Shown here in pieces: positions 44,174 to 53,404 of a DNA stretch of 64,000 nt. The position numbers and the translations under genes were made by a program. The notes beneath the pieces were generated by a model. The model did no database searches. It worked only from the letters and a program-made list of their open reading frames with translations, and was not told the origin of the DNA. The stretch is from contig NZ_GL876935.1 in NCBI RefSeq assembly GCF_000192575.1, positions 343,465-407,464 of the forward strand, written 5' to 3'. The stretch is from Novosphingobium nitrogenifigens DSM 19370 (GTDB lineage Bacteria; Pseudomonadota; Alphaproteobacteria; Sphingomonadales; Sphingomonadaceae). Each line of letters starts with the position of its first letter. Within the stretch, counting starts at the first letter, position 1.

Positions 44174-45100
44174 ATGGCCATGGCCACGCTCGATGTCCTG
44201 ATCCTTACCCATAACGAAGAGCGGCATATCGCACGTGCATTGCAGTCCGTCGCCTCGTTCGCACAACAGGTCTACATCGTCGATTCGGGTTCAACCGACC
44301 GAACGGTGGAAATCGCCCGCTCTCTCGGTGCGGTCGTGCTGACCAATCCCTTCATCAATTATGCCAGGCAATTCCAGTGGGGTCTCGACAACGCCCCCAT
44401 CACCGCCGACTGGATCATGCGCCTTGACGCCGACGAAGTGATCGAGGAACCGCTTGCCGCCGAAATTCGCGAACGGCTCGCGGGCCTCCCTTCGTCGGTG
44501 ACCGGCATCAATCTCAAGCGCAAGCACATCTTCATGGGCCGCTGGGTCCGCCACGGCGGACGCTATCCGTTGGTCCTGCTTCGTATCTGGCGACGCGGCA
44601 TGGGGCGGATCGAGGACCGCTGGATGGACGAGCACATCATCGTCGATCGCGGCGAGACGGTCACGTTCGACAATCCCTTTGCCGACGTCAATCTCAACGA
44701 CCTGACGTTCTTCACGACGAAGCACAACGGCTATGCGACGCGCGAGGCAATCGACGCGCTCAACATCCGCTATCGCCTGTTCGCCTTCGAACACACTGTC
44801 AGCACTCGCAGCGCGTCGTTCCAGGCCGCGTCCAAACGGTTCATCAAGGAAAAGATCTACAATCGCCTGCCCTTCTGGGTCGGGCCGACAGGCTATTTCC
44901 TCTATCGCTACATCATCCAGCGCGGCTTTCTCGACGGCCAGAGCGGGTTGATCTATCACTTCCTGCAAGGGTTCTGGTACCGTTTCCTCGTCGCAGCGAA
45001 AGTCGTCGAATACGATCGCGAGTTGCGACCGTTGAAAACGCGCAAGGACCGCCTGCACAAGCTGGAAGAACTGACCGGCAAGAAATTGGGGAACGACTGA
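44174..45100 (+). CDS. Glycosyltransferase family 2
   Basis: The 308-residue GT-A enzyme begins LDVLILTHNEERHIARALQS, continues with VDSGSTDRTVEIARS, and has the metal-binding DAD motif in MRLDADEVIEEP near residue 90. The C-terminal part (KEKIYNRLPFWVGP, then YFLYRYIIQRGFLDGQSGL) matches the WaaE/KdtX-like branch used in LPS and EPS assembly. It is the last gene of the acyltransferase operon. The stop lies in one arm of a long inverted repeat at the convergent boundary. Confidence 0.9.
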   Translation: MAMATLDVLILTHNEERHIARALQSVASFAQQVYIVDSGSTDRTVEIARSLGAVVLTNPFINYARQFQWGLDNAPITADWIMRLDADEVIEEPLAAEIRERLAGLPSSVTGINLKRKHIFMGRWVRHGGRYPLVLLRIWRRGMGRIEDRWMDEHIIVDRGETVTFDNPFADVNLNDLTFFTTKHNGYATREAIDALNIRYRLFAFEHTVSTRSASFQAASKRFIKEKIYNRLPFWVGPTGYFLYRYIIQRGFLDGQSGLIYHFLQGFWYRFLVAAKVVEYDRELRPLKTRKDRLHKLEELTGKKLGND

Positions 45101-45143
45101 TACCGATTTGCGGTGAGCACCGTTCCCAGCAATCAGTATCAGT
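45096..45143. repeat. Near-perfect 13-bp inverted repeat at convergent boundary
   Basis: ACTGATACCGATT (45096-45108) and AATCAGTATCAGT (45131-45143) are reverse complements at 12 of 13 positions, with a 22-base spacer that itself contains CGGTGAGCACCG, a smaller hairpin. The GT2 stop codon is in the left arm. The element separates convergent transcription units and may be a bidirectional terminator or a dispersed intergenic repeat. Confidence 0.6.
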
Positions 45144-45157
45144 CAGCACGCGGCCGA

Positions 45158-47227
45158 TCAGTGCTCCATCGAGACGAATGACTCGTGATCAGCCGTGTTG
45201 CCCTCGACGTGAAAATCGCTCGATTCCTCGACAACGATAGAGCGATTGTCGAGTGCCGGAACGCCGAACGGATGACGTCCGGTCGCCGTCAGAGTGTTCC
45301 CCGCGATTGTGACGTCCTGCGCCTGCGACACGAAAATGCCCGGCCCCGGCACATTCTGCACAGTGTTGCCGGTGATCGCGATATGGCGAGCCAGCACATT
45401 TCCGGGCATGAAGTCATTCCCCCGGAAATCGGTCCGGCGGCCGAAATAGACCGCGATCGCGGCAGGCAGCGCAACCGAACGGCCCTCCGGCGCGAACCAG
45501 TGCAGGCACACATCACGAATGACATTGTCGCGAATGATAAGATTGCTGACCGCGGCGCCTTCCGGATTGCCGGTCACATTGTCGTAAACCGCCTGGATCC
45601 CGCTTTCAGCGGTCCGCTCGATCCGGTTTCCGGCCACCAGCCCGTCCTGCCCGTGAACGACAATCCCGCGTTCCATGTTGTCATGGAAGTAATTGTTGCG
45701 GACGATGAAATTCGTGCTCCCGAAATCATGGACCCGCAACAGGAGCGGCACGCCCTGCGGCAAGGGCTGCGCAAGCCCACCAAGGGTCAGAGCATAGAAC
45801 CCCGGTGTCGCGGCCGGCGCCACCGACGTGATCGCGATATCCGTGGCCAGCAGGGCATTGCCTTTCGCGGCGTAGATATCGACCTTCCCTCCGGCACGGA
45901 AATAGGTGCCGACAGCCCCGCCCTTGGCGGTCACGCTATCGGCGCCGGTCACTTGCGCCGGACGCAGCGACGCGACGATATTCAGACCGTCATCGGCCTG
46001 ATTGGCGACTTCGTTGTTCTCGATAACGACACCGCCGCCCGCAGAATTGATGTCAATCCCATCGGAAAGCGTGGAAATCAGGCGCGGAGCTTCACCGGGG
46101 CGTAGCAACGCATCAGGCTTTCGCACGATATGGTTTCCGGCGATGCGGATACCCGGCCCGCCGTTGATGACAACGATCCCCGCTCCGGGCGAAGACCAGA
46201 TCGTTACATTCTCGATTCTCACGTCGGTGGCGACCCCATCGATCAGGATCGCGGCAAAAGCATTGTCACGGGCCGTGGCCAGAAAGTTTCCCGGTTCGGC
46301 CGGAAACGGATCGAACCTCTGACTGGGGCCCAGCGCATAAGTCTGCCGCCCGGTGTAGCGGAAGCAATCGGCCGCCGATGCTCCGGCAGCAGGCGGCGCG
46401 CAAACATAGGGCCGTCGCCCGCCGTTGTACCAGCGCCTCCAAACGACCGATTCCGCAGGCCCCATCTCGCGCGAGGGATAATAGGTGCGGGTTCCGACCT
46501 TGAAGGGAAACACGGCCCGGATCGGCAAGGTTGCCCCCGAATCGATCGGATAGCGCGGATCGACGTGCAACTGCTGGGTTCCGCCCGCCCCATCGGCGGA
46601 CACGGTCACAGGCACCGCCAGCGTTTCGTCCCAATCCATGGTCAGATTGCGAACGACTACGCCTTGCCCGCCAGTGACATGAATGCCCGAGCGCGGATGG
46701 ATCCCCGCAAGCGGCGCGTCAGCCCGCCCCACGTAGGAGAACAGGAGCAAGGCCCCGTGCCCGTCGACCACCACGTGGGACAACTCGCGCATATCGATGA
46801 TGCCGCCATTGTTGGGGAAGCCGGGCGGTGGATAGAGGTGATAGGTCCCGGCCGGAATGTCGAGCCGCCCTGCTGCGGTCCGCCGCACTTTGTCGATGGC
46901 GGTGCGAAAACGAAAATAATCGAAATAGAGATCACTGCGCCCGGCCTTCGCCGCGCTGTCGCGCGCAGCGGCAACCACATCGGCATCGTCGAGCGTGACG
47001 ACAGGCCCCACGGGGGCGGGCTCTGCAACCAGAGCCTCCAGAGCCCGATTGTGCGAAGTTATGACATTCTCTCGGGCCTGCAACGAAGGCGGCAGCACTT
47101 CGTCGCCGAGACGGGCATCCGCCGGCGATCCGAAAGATGGCCCGCAATGCGTTGGCCCCACACCCTGGAAAACAGCCAGCAACAACGCCGGAAGGCCGAT
47201 GGAGCGCAAACGTCGCTCATTCGCCAT
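45158..47227 (-). CDS. Right-handed parallel beta-helix repeat protein, possible EPS lyase or hydrolase
   Basis: The 689-residue protein has a probable N-terminal signal (LPALLLAVFQGVGPTHC) and then repeated beta-helix rungs marked by IENVTIWSSPGAGIVV, IRIAGNHIVRK, VVIENNEVANQADDGLNIV, FIVRNNYFHDNMERGIVVHG and ITGNTVQNVPGPGIFV. The fold is typical of polysaccharide lyases, epimerases and some galactosidases. Clustered acidic residues in SDGIDINSAG and QADDGLNI could form an active site. A separate insert of about 120 residues (around 225-345) interrupts the helix. The ATG at MANERRL follows AGGAG. Being last in the minus-strand run with wzx, wcaF and a GT4, it may trim or remodel the EPS. Confidence 0.78.
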   Translation of the reverse strand: MANERRLRSIGLPALLLAVFQGVGPTHCGPSFGSPADARLGDEVLPPSLQARENVITSHNRALEALVAEPAPVGPVVTLDDADVVAAARDSAAKAGRSDLYFDYFRFRTAIDKVRRTAAGRLDIPAGTYHLYPPPGFPNNGGIIDMRELSHVVVDGHGALLLFSYVGRADAPLAGIHPRSGIHVTGGQGVVVRNLTMDWDETLAVPVTVSADGAGGTQQLHVDPRYPIDSGATLPIRAVFPFKVGTRTYYPSREMGPAESVVWRRWYNGGRRPYVCAPPAAGASAADCFRYTGRQTYALGPSQRFDPFPAEPGNFLATARDNAFAAILIDGVATDVRIENVTIWSSPGAGIVVINGGPGIRIAGNHIVRKPDALLRPGEAPRLISTLSDGIDINSAGGGVVIENNEVANQADDGLNIVASLRPAQVTGADSVTAKGGAVGTYFRAGGKVDIYAAKGNALLATDIAITSVAPAATPGFYALTLGGLAQPLPQGVPLLLRVHDFGSTNFIVRNNYFHDNMERGIVVHGQDGLVAGNRIERTAESGIQAVYDNVTGNPEGAAVSNLIIRDNVIRDVCLHWFAPEGRSVALPAAIAVYFGRRTDFRGNDFMPGNVLARHIAITGNTVQNVPGPGIFVSQAQDVTIAGNTLTATGRHPFGVPALDNRSIVVEESSDFHVEGNTADHESFVSMEH

Positions 47228-47403
47228 GTCATATTCTCCTGCTGATGAGACGCCCGTCAGAGCGGTATTCCGGCGCCGATGGCCAAACGCTGAACCCCAA
47301 CGCTGAAACAGTGCCCGTTGGTACCGAATGTTCCTCCCCCCGCCTTGGGCCAGCGCATGAATTTTAGGTAAGGTTGGCCCCGGTTTCATTCCCGCGGCCG
47401 GTT

Positions 47404-48600
47404 TCATGCCCTCGAAAGGCCCAGCGCCTGGCGCACGCCCTCAACCGTTTCGCGAAGGCTCCAGCGAGAGATCCGGTTCAGACTGGCCTGAGCCATCGAG
47501 GCTCGCAAACCTGCATCCGCAACCAGCGGCTCGATCGCCCGGCGAATGCTGTCAAGATCGCGCGCCTGGGTAAGGTAGCCGTTGACGCCCGGCTCGACCA
47601 AATCGGGCGCGCATCCACTGTCATCGCCGACAATGACCGGCAATCCGGCGGCCATGGCCTCGTTGACGATCAGCCCCCACGGCTCTCCGGTCGAAGGAAA
47701 CACGAAAACGTCGGCAGCGCCCAGCAGCGGGGGCATTTCCGCCTGATTGACGAAACCGGTAAAATGGATCGAGAGCTCGGGATATTCCGCAGCGATGGCG
47801 CGCAATTCCTCGTCCATCTCGCCCGATCCGGCCATGACGAGATGAAGTCGATGCCCCGCGCGGGCGAGCTCTCCCGCAGCACGGATGGTGAGGTCGGGCT
47901 GCTTGCGTCGCACGAATTTCGACGCGAACAGCAGGATGGGACGATCATCCGGACATCCGAGCGAGTGCCGCAAAGCCGCGCAGGCATCGGCATCGAGGCG
48001 GCTGTCCCGATAGAAGCGATCGTTGTCGACCGTGAACGGCGCCAGGATCAGCTTGCGATCCGGCACCCCCCAATAGCGATAGAAATCGCGATTGCGCTGC
48101 CCGGAAACCAGCATGCGGTGGCAGGCAGCAAAGAACCCCTTCACGTAAAGCCGCTTGGGCAGTCGCTGGGGCTTGCCCGCGAGCAGCTCGGCATTGGAAT
48201 CCGAGCGTACCAGCACTTTGGTACGACTCAGCAGCGCGCCTGCCAGCGCGAAGAGATTGCCCGCCTGCGCATAGCCGTTCAGCAGCACGGCATCGAAACG
48301 CCCCTGCAGGATCTTGCCGAACAGTTCCGGCACGACAGTCGCGGTGAAACGGTTGGGATTGATCGAGCGGTAATGCTTGCCGACGAATTCGTGGTCATAG
48401 CCCTCGAGAAGGTCGATGTTCCATTTGACCTCTCCACCGAAACCGGGATCGAAGCCACCCCGGATCGAAATGTCGCTCATGTAAAAGACCTTGAGCGCGA
48501 TATCGGGATCGCGGGCAAGGCGCTGATAGAGCGGGACATAGTACTGGATCGGATGGCTGACCACGATCGCCAGCCGGACGGGTTTTGCCTTGCCGGTCAT
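47404..48600 (-). CDS. Glycosyltransferase family 4
   Basis: The 398-residue GT-B enzyme starts VRLAIVVSHPIQYYVPLYQR, a signature of a GT4 branch seen in EPS loci. The C-terminal half shows ILLFASKFVRRKQPDLTIRA, HLVMAGSGEMDEELR and STGEPWGLIVNEAMAAGLPV with the catalytic EX7E. It follows the wcaF-like gene by 10 bases, so the two are co-transcribed. The sugar donor is unknown. Confidence 0.88.
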   Translation of the reverse strand: MTGKAKPVRLAIVVSHPIQYYVPLYQRLARDPDIALKVFYMSDISIRGGFDPGFGGEVKWNIDLLEGYDHEFVGKHYRSINPNRFTATVVPELFGKILQGRFDAVLLNGYAQAGNLFALAGALLSRTKVLVRSDSNAELLAGKPQRLPKRLYVKGFFAACHRMLVSGQRNRDFYRYWGVPDRKLILAPFTVDNDRFYRDSRLDADACAALRHSLGCPDDRPILLFASKFVRRKQPDLTIRAAGELARAGHRLHLVMAGSGEMDEELRAIAAEYPELSIHFTGFVNQAEMPPLLGAADVFVFPSTGEPWGLIVNEAMAAGLPVIVGDDSGCAPDLVEPGVNGYLTQARDLDSIRRAIEPLVADAGLRASMAQASLNRISRWSLRETVEGVRQALGLSRA

Positions 48601-48610
48601 AAGCGCCTCC

Positions 48611-49183
48611 TCAACCGCGCGGACGCGGCTTGATCGGTTGGGCGGGATTGCCTCCGCAAATGGTCCAGGGATCGATGTCGCGGACCGCGACGGCCCGGGC
48701 GGCCAAAACTGCCCCGTCACCGATGGTCACCCCCGGCCCCACGAATGCGTCGGTCGCGATCCAGCACCCCGCGCCGACATGAATCGGGCGCAGTTCGAGC
48801 TGAAAGTGCTGATCGTTGTAATCGTGCCCGCTGGCGCAGAGGTAGGCCCCCTGGCTGACGATCGTTTCGGCGCCGATGGAAATACGCCCTTGGTTGTAGA
48901 TGCGCACGCGCGGTCCGATCGTCGCACCCTCACCCAATTCGAGATTGACCGGATGCCAGATCGTCGCTGAACTGTAGATATTCGCGCCACGCCCCACTTT
49001 GGCCCCGAACGCGCGGAGCAGAAAGCGGCGCCAGCCGCGCGCCTGCGGCGGCGTCCAGGAAGCGAGCACCGCCCACGCGATCTGCCAGACGATCCGCTCG
49101 ATCCGGTTCCGCAACGAAAAGCTCGGCCCGCCTTCCCGCGAGGCGGAACTTTCCGCATCCAGCGGCTTGTGCACGTCGCCCAT
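48611..49183 (-). CDS. wcaF: WcaF-like O-acetyltransferase (left-handed beta-helix)
   Basis: The 190-residue protein matches the putative colanic-acid acetyltransferase family. Hexapeptide repeats run from about residue 65 (GAKVGRGANIYSSATIWHP, NLELGEGATIGPRVRIYNQG) to GAGCWIATDAFVGPGVTIGD, with the His of CASGHDYNDQHF as a probable catalytic base. It would acetylate a sugar in the cytoplasm from acetyl-CoA, unlike the membrane acyltransferases of this locus. The ATG at MGDVHK follows GGGAGAG. It lies between the flippase and a GT4 gene. Confidence 0.88.
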   Translation of the reverse strand: MGDVHKPLDAESSASREGGPSFSLRNRIERIVWQIAWAVLASWTPPQARGWRRFLLRAFGAKVGRGANIYSSATIWHPVNLELGEGATIGPRVRIYNQGRISIGAETIVSQGAYLCASGHDYNDQHFQLELRPIHVGAGCWIATDAFVGPGVTIGDGAVLAARAVAVRDIDPWTICGGNPAQPIKPRPRG

Positions 49184-49223
49184 CGCGTTCTCTCCCGTTG
49201 ATGACTTATGCCCGAAACGCCGC

Positions 49224-50549
49224 CTACGCCCGAAATGCCGAGTGCATCCGGGCGGCATGCCCCGCCAGAAGCCGGGTCGGACGGCTGACCAGCGCAGTGA
49301 CCGGAATGATCGCCAGATAGACCGCAAGCACCCCTGCCGCCGCCCCTGCCAATGCGAAATGCTGCGCTGCCGGATAAATGGCGGCAACACCACAGACGCA
49401 GAATCCGAGATACCAGTACGTCACCGAACGGTGGCGATTGACGGCCGAAATCGGCGTGAACAGGGTCGCCCACAACATTTCGGCAACGACACTCGCGACG
49501 ACGACCGCGAAAAAGGGTTCGATAATGGAAACCTTGCCGTGGGTGAACAGGCGCATCAGCGGCACGTCGAGCACCATGATCCCCACGACATAAGCCGCCA
49601 TGGCACCAAGACTGGCCATCACCTGCCCCCGGAACAGCTTGCGAAATCCGGGAAGGTCGTCCTTCCCCGCCAAGGCAGCATATTCGGTCACGAACGAATT
49701 GTTGAGCATGTTCGTCGCGGCCGTCCCAAGTCGCGCCAAAGTGCGGCTGGTCGAAAAGATCACGACGGCCGCCGGATCGAGCATGTGCCCGACGATCAGC
49801 ACCGGTCCCTGGATCAACAGAGCCTGCGCGACCGGCATGAACATGTAGGCAAGAGCGGGATGGAACAACCGGCGGATTTCCGACATCCGCGCTTCGCTCC
49901 AGCCGAACGCCACCCATGGCGACAGACGCCGCATCCAGGCATAGCTGCCGATCAGGAAGACAATGCGATTGACCATCGCCGCCATCGCCGCCGCGATGAG
50001 GTCGCCACCGGACAAGGCGACCGCCGCGATCGCCAGCCCTTCGCACAAACGCGAGGTCGCGGCCCAGGTCGCCTCGGTCGCCGGACGGTTTTCCGCCCGT
50101 ATCCCCCCGCAAATCAACGGGAAATACTGATAGAGCGCGACATTGGCGACCAATAGGGCAAAGACCACATGCGCCTTGGCATTGGGATAGCCGCGCAAGG
50201 ACAACAGGCTGGACAGGTCAAGCAGCGTGGCCGGTCCCGCGATCAGCAGGAAAGCGAGCGGGATCGCCGCACTCAGCATCACGAAGACACTCTGGAACGT
50301 GCGTACGGCGGCCCGCTTGTTGCCCGCCGCCACGGCCATGACCATTTCGTTCTTGGCAATGAACGTGAAGCCGAAGTCGCTGAACGTCAGATAGAACGGC
50401 ACCGCCGAGAGCAGCAGCCAGGTTCCGTAAAGCGTGGTTCCCCAAGCCTTGATCAGGATCGGCACGAGCGCCAATTGGACAAGAATCGTCGAAGCCTGCG
50501 CATAGACTTGCGCCACGATCGACCTGGCAAAGCGTTTACGCGCAGACAT
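49224..50549 (-). CDS. Wzx-type lipid-linked oligosaccharide flippase (MOP superfamily)
   Basis: The 441-residue protein has about 12 membrane segments with the general PST/Wzx layout, starting RSIVAQVYAQASTILVQLAL and followed by WGTTLYGTWLLLSAVPFYL and FGFTFIAKNEMVMAVA. It should flip undecaprenyl-linked repeat units across the inner membrane. The ATG at MSARKRF has GGAAG 8 bases upstream; an earlier in-frame start is not supported by the family. It begins the minus-strand unit with wcaF, a GT4 and the beta-helix protein. Confidence 0.88.
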   Translation of the reverse strand: MSARKRFARSIVAQVYAQASTILVQLALVPILIKAWGTTLYGTWLLLSAVPFYLTFSDFGFTFIAKNEMVMAVAAGNKRAAVRTFQSVFVMLSAAIPLAFLLIAGPATLLDLSSLLSLRGYPNAKAHVVFALLVANVALYQYFPLICGGIRAENRPATEATWAATSRLCEGLAIAAVALSGGDLIAAAMAAMVNRIVFLIGSYAWMRRLSPWVAFGWSEARMSEIRRLFHPALAYMFMPVAQALLIQGPVLIVGHMLDPAAVVIFSTSRTLARLGTAATNMLNNSFVTEYAALAGKDDLPGFRKLFRGQVMASLGAMAAYVVGIMVLDVPLMRLFTHGKVSIIEPFFAVVVASVVAEMLWATLFTPISAVNRHRSVTYWYLGFCVCGVAAIYPAAQHFALAGAAAGVLAVYLAIIPVTALVSRPTRLLAGHAARMHSAFRA

Positions 50550-50831
50550 GGATATGACTTCCCGGTCCTGTGTGGCCCCGAACGGCAAACCGGATACCTG
50601 CCCCGGTCCCGATGCCATTTCGCGAATGCGATGCCGCAAGTGCAGCACGGTTGCTAAGGGGTCCTCCTAAGCAAGGCAACAGTCAAAACGGACTTAACTA
50701 TAAACTGTCGTTGTTGCCTCCAGTCCTGCGCACCTCGCTTGCATGTCCAGCCAAGGCAGGGCAATGGCCATGAGCAATGATCGCGGTCGAAATGAACCGG
50801 AAAGGATCCGCCGCGAAGGAAAGGGACATCG

Positions 50832-51983
50832 ATGGCTGACCTGACGATCGAACCGATCGCGACCGCGCGCGAACGCAAGGAATTCGTCGACCTTGCCTAT
50901 CGCATCAATGCCGGAGACCCGAACTGGGTTCCGCCACTGCGCATGGAAGCGATGGAGCTCGTCACCCCTGGCAAGAACCCGTTCTTCGAACATGCCGATG
51001 TGCAGTTCTTCCTCGCTCGAAGCGGCGGCCGCACGGTCGGGCGCATCTCGGCCCATATCGATCGCCTGGCCGTGGCGATGGACCCGGTTCAGGGCATGGG
51101 GCCCGGCACCGGCAACTGGGGCCTGCTCGAAGCCGAAGATGAAACCATTGCCCGCGCCCTGATCGCGCGCGCCGAGGAATGGCTGCGGGCCAAGGGCATG
51201 ACCCGCGTGCTCGCGCCGCTGTCGATGTCGATCTGGGAAGAACCGGGCCAGTTGACGCTCGGGTTCGATCATCCGCCGACCGTGATGATGGGGCACCAGC
51301 CGGAACGCTACAACACTTATATCAAGGCGCTCGGCTATACCCCCGCCAAGGCGCTGCGCACGTACGAACTGGATATTTCCAAGCAGTTCCCGCCGCTGAT
51401 CCAGCGCATCGTGCAGTCGGGTGAAAAGAACCCCAAGATCCGCATTCGCGGGATCAACAAAGCCGACTTCAATGCCGAAGCGGCGCTGATCCTCGGCATT
51501 CTCAACGATGCCTGGTCGGACAACTGGGGCTTTGTCCCCTTCACCGACACCGAAATCGCCTATGCGAGCAAGAAACTCAAGCCGATCGTCCGCGAAGACC
51601 TGATCATGATCGCCGAATACGAAAGCGAACCGGTCGCGTTCATGATGACGCTGCCCGACCTCAACGAAGTCATCAAACCGATGAACGGGAAACTGTTTCC
51701 GTTCAATTTCATCAAGCTGCTGCGCTGGCTCAACAAGCCGCGCGTGCGCACCATGCGCGTGCCGCTGATGGGCGTGCGCAAGAAGCTGCAGTCCTCGCGC
51801 CTTGCCAGCCAGCTGGCCTTCATGATGATCGAATATATCCGCCGCAACTCGGTCGCCAATTACGGCGCCAGTCGAGGCGAGATCGGATGGATTCTCGACG
51901 ACAACCAGGGCATGATCGCCATTGCCGACGCCATCGACAGCCATGTGAACAAGGAATACGTGATCTACGAAAGGGCCTTGTGA
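50832..51983 (+). CDS. GNAT-like acetyltransferase family protein, function unknown
   Basis: The 383-residue soluble protein starts with IEPIATARERKEFVDLAYRI and DPNWVPPLRMEAMELV and has a GNAT-like core (TVGRISAHID near residue 75 and a later MIAEYESEPVAFMMTLPD block). Similar proteins are widespread in Alphaproteobacteria as N-acetyltransferase-like proteins without a known substrate. The C-terminal RRNSVANYGASRGEIGWILD is characteristic. It lies just outside the EPS locus and precedes an AI-2E-family transporter gene by 113 bases. Confidence 0.75.
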   Translation: MADLTIEPIATARERKEFVDLAYRINAGDPNWVPPLRMEAMELVTPGKNPFFEHADVQFFLARSGGRTVGRISAHIDRLAVAMDPVQGMGPGTGNWGLLEAEDETIARALIARAEEWLRAKGMTRVLAPLSMSIWEEPGQLTLGFDHPPTVMMGHQPERYNTYIKALGYTPAKALRTYELDISKQFPPLIQRIVQSGEKNPKIRIRGINKADFNAEAALILGILNDAWSDNWGFVPFTDTEIAYASKKLKPIVREDLIMIAEYESEPVAFMMTLPDLNEVIKPMNGKLFPFNFIKLLRWLNKPRVRTMRVPLMGVRKKLQSSRLASQLAFMMIEYIRRNSVANYGASRGEIGWILDDNQGMIAIADAIDSHVNKEYVIYERAL

Positions 51984-52096
51984 CAATGCCGGGCGGCAGG
52001 ACGGATCGCATATCCGATCATTCCGCCCCCGTCCTTTTTCGACATGCGCGAGCGGCAGCCTTGATTGGTTGCCGCACAAGCCGCAGATAGCCTCGC

Positions 52097-53341
52097 ATGA
52101 GCGAGCCCCGGACAAGCGAGGACTGCGAACAGGGCGCATTCATCCCTGTCAGCCTGATCGAAAGCGATGCTGCACTGCGGCGCCAGCAGGTTCGCCTGCA
52201 ATCGACGATCGTCCTCCTGCTGCTCGCCGGCCTGCTCATGGCCCTGCCTTTCGTCCTGTCGCTTGGCGCGGTGGTGTTTCAGCCGCCGATGACCGCACTC
52301 GTACTCTCGATCGTGCTGTCGCCGCTCGCCGATCGCCTGACGCACATCGGCGTGCCCAACATGCTGGCTTCGATCGTTGCCATTCTGGTCATGGTCGCGG
52401 TGATCGGGATCTCGCTGCTGCTGATCCTGCAACCGGCCTTCGTCATGGTCGATTCGGTTCCGGCCATGGCGCGCGTAGTTGCCCACCGCTTTGCCGAAGT
52501 GCGCGAGAACCTGGCCTGGGTCAACGAAGTCGACCGTCAGATCTCGCGCGTGACCGGATCGTTCAGCAATGCCTCCCCCCGCCCGGTAACGCTGGCCGAA
52601 CCGACCGTCATCGAACGCCTTGCCATCGCCACGCCCAGCGTCGTGCTGCAGGCGATGGTCACGATCCTGATGACGTTTTTCATGATCGCCTCGCGGATGC
52701 GGATGCGACGGCGGCTCTTGCGCGAACGGGCGAACTATTCCTCGTCGGTGCGCATGGCCCGCGTGATGCGCGACGTGCAGGATCGCGTGGCAAGTTACAT
52801 CCTGACCGTGGCGCAGATCAATCTGGCGCTGGGCCTCATCGTCTTCATCGGCGCTTCGTGGTGGGGCCTTGCCGCGCCGATCATGTGGGGAGGCCTTGCC
52901 TTCGCGCTCAATTTCCTGCCCTACATGGGCCCGTTGACGATGTTCTTCCTGCTCGGGCTGGTGGGGCTGGGCACCGCCAATACGGTGGTGCTGGGGCTGG
53001 TCCCGGCGCTCGCGTTCCTGGCGCTCCACGCGATCGAGGCCAATCTCGTCACGCCATCGATCCTGGGTGCACGGTTCACGCTCAACCCGGTGTCGATCCT
53101 GATCTCGTTCAGTTTCTTTACGTGGGTCTGGGGCGTTCTGGGCGCCCTGTTGTCGATGCCGATCCTCTTGACGCTGTCGTCGCTGATCGATCACCTCGGA
53201 CGGCCGAACCTGTTCGGCTTCCTGTTCGGCGAACCGCTGTTCCAGCCCGGTCGCCTGTCCGATCCCGCGCGCAACGATCACCATGCGCCATCGGCCCATT
53301 CCGACCCGGCCCACTCCGACGAAGCCTTCTCCCCCGAATGA
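52097..53341 (+). CDS. AI-2E family transporter (PF01594)
   Basis: The 414-residue protein has about eight membrane segments and the family features FQPPMTALVLSIVLSPLADR near the N-terminus, VASYILTVAQINLALGL and FALNFLPYMGPL toward the middle, and HAIEANLVTPSILGARFTL near the C-terminus. Members have been linked to export of small molecules or ion/proton exchange; the quorum-signal role is shown for only some. The acidic, His-rich C-terminal tail (DHHAPSAHSDPAHSDE) might bind metal. A 14-bp tandem duplication follows the stop. Confidence 0.85.
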   Translation: MSEPRTSEDCEQGAFIPVSLIESDAALRRQQVRLQSTIVLLLLAGLLMALPFVLSLGAVVFQPPMTALVLSIVLSPLADRLTHIGVPNMLASIVAILVMVAVIGISLLLILQPAFVMVDSVPAMARVVAHRFAEVRENLAWVNEVDRQISRVTGSFSNASPRPVTLAEPTVIERLAIATPSVVLQAMVTILMTFFMIASRMRMRRRLLRERANYSSSVRMARVMRDVQDRVASYILTVAQINLALGLIVFIGASWWGLAAPIMWGGLAFALNFLPYMGPLTMFFLLGLVGLGTANTVVLGLVPALAFLALHAIEANLVTPSILGARFTLNPVSILISFSFFTWVWGVLGALLSMPILLTLSSLIDHLGRPNLFGFLFGEPLFQPGRLSDPARNDHHAPSAHSDPAHSDEAFSPE

Positions 53342-53369
53342 GCAATTCCCGTGCGGCAATTCCCGTGCG
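53342..53369. repeat. Tandem duplication of a 14-bp unit
   Basis: GCAATTCCCGTGCG occurs twice head to tail (53342-53355 and 53356-53369), directly after the AI-2E transporter stop codon. The copies are identical. It looks like a recent slippage event in the convergent spacer before sodB. Confidence 0.85.
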
Positions 53370-53404
53370 ACAGGCCTGATGCCCGCCGCACGAGATTTGT
53401 CCGA

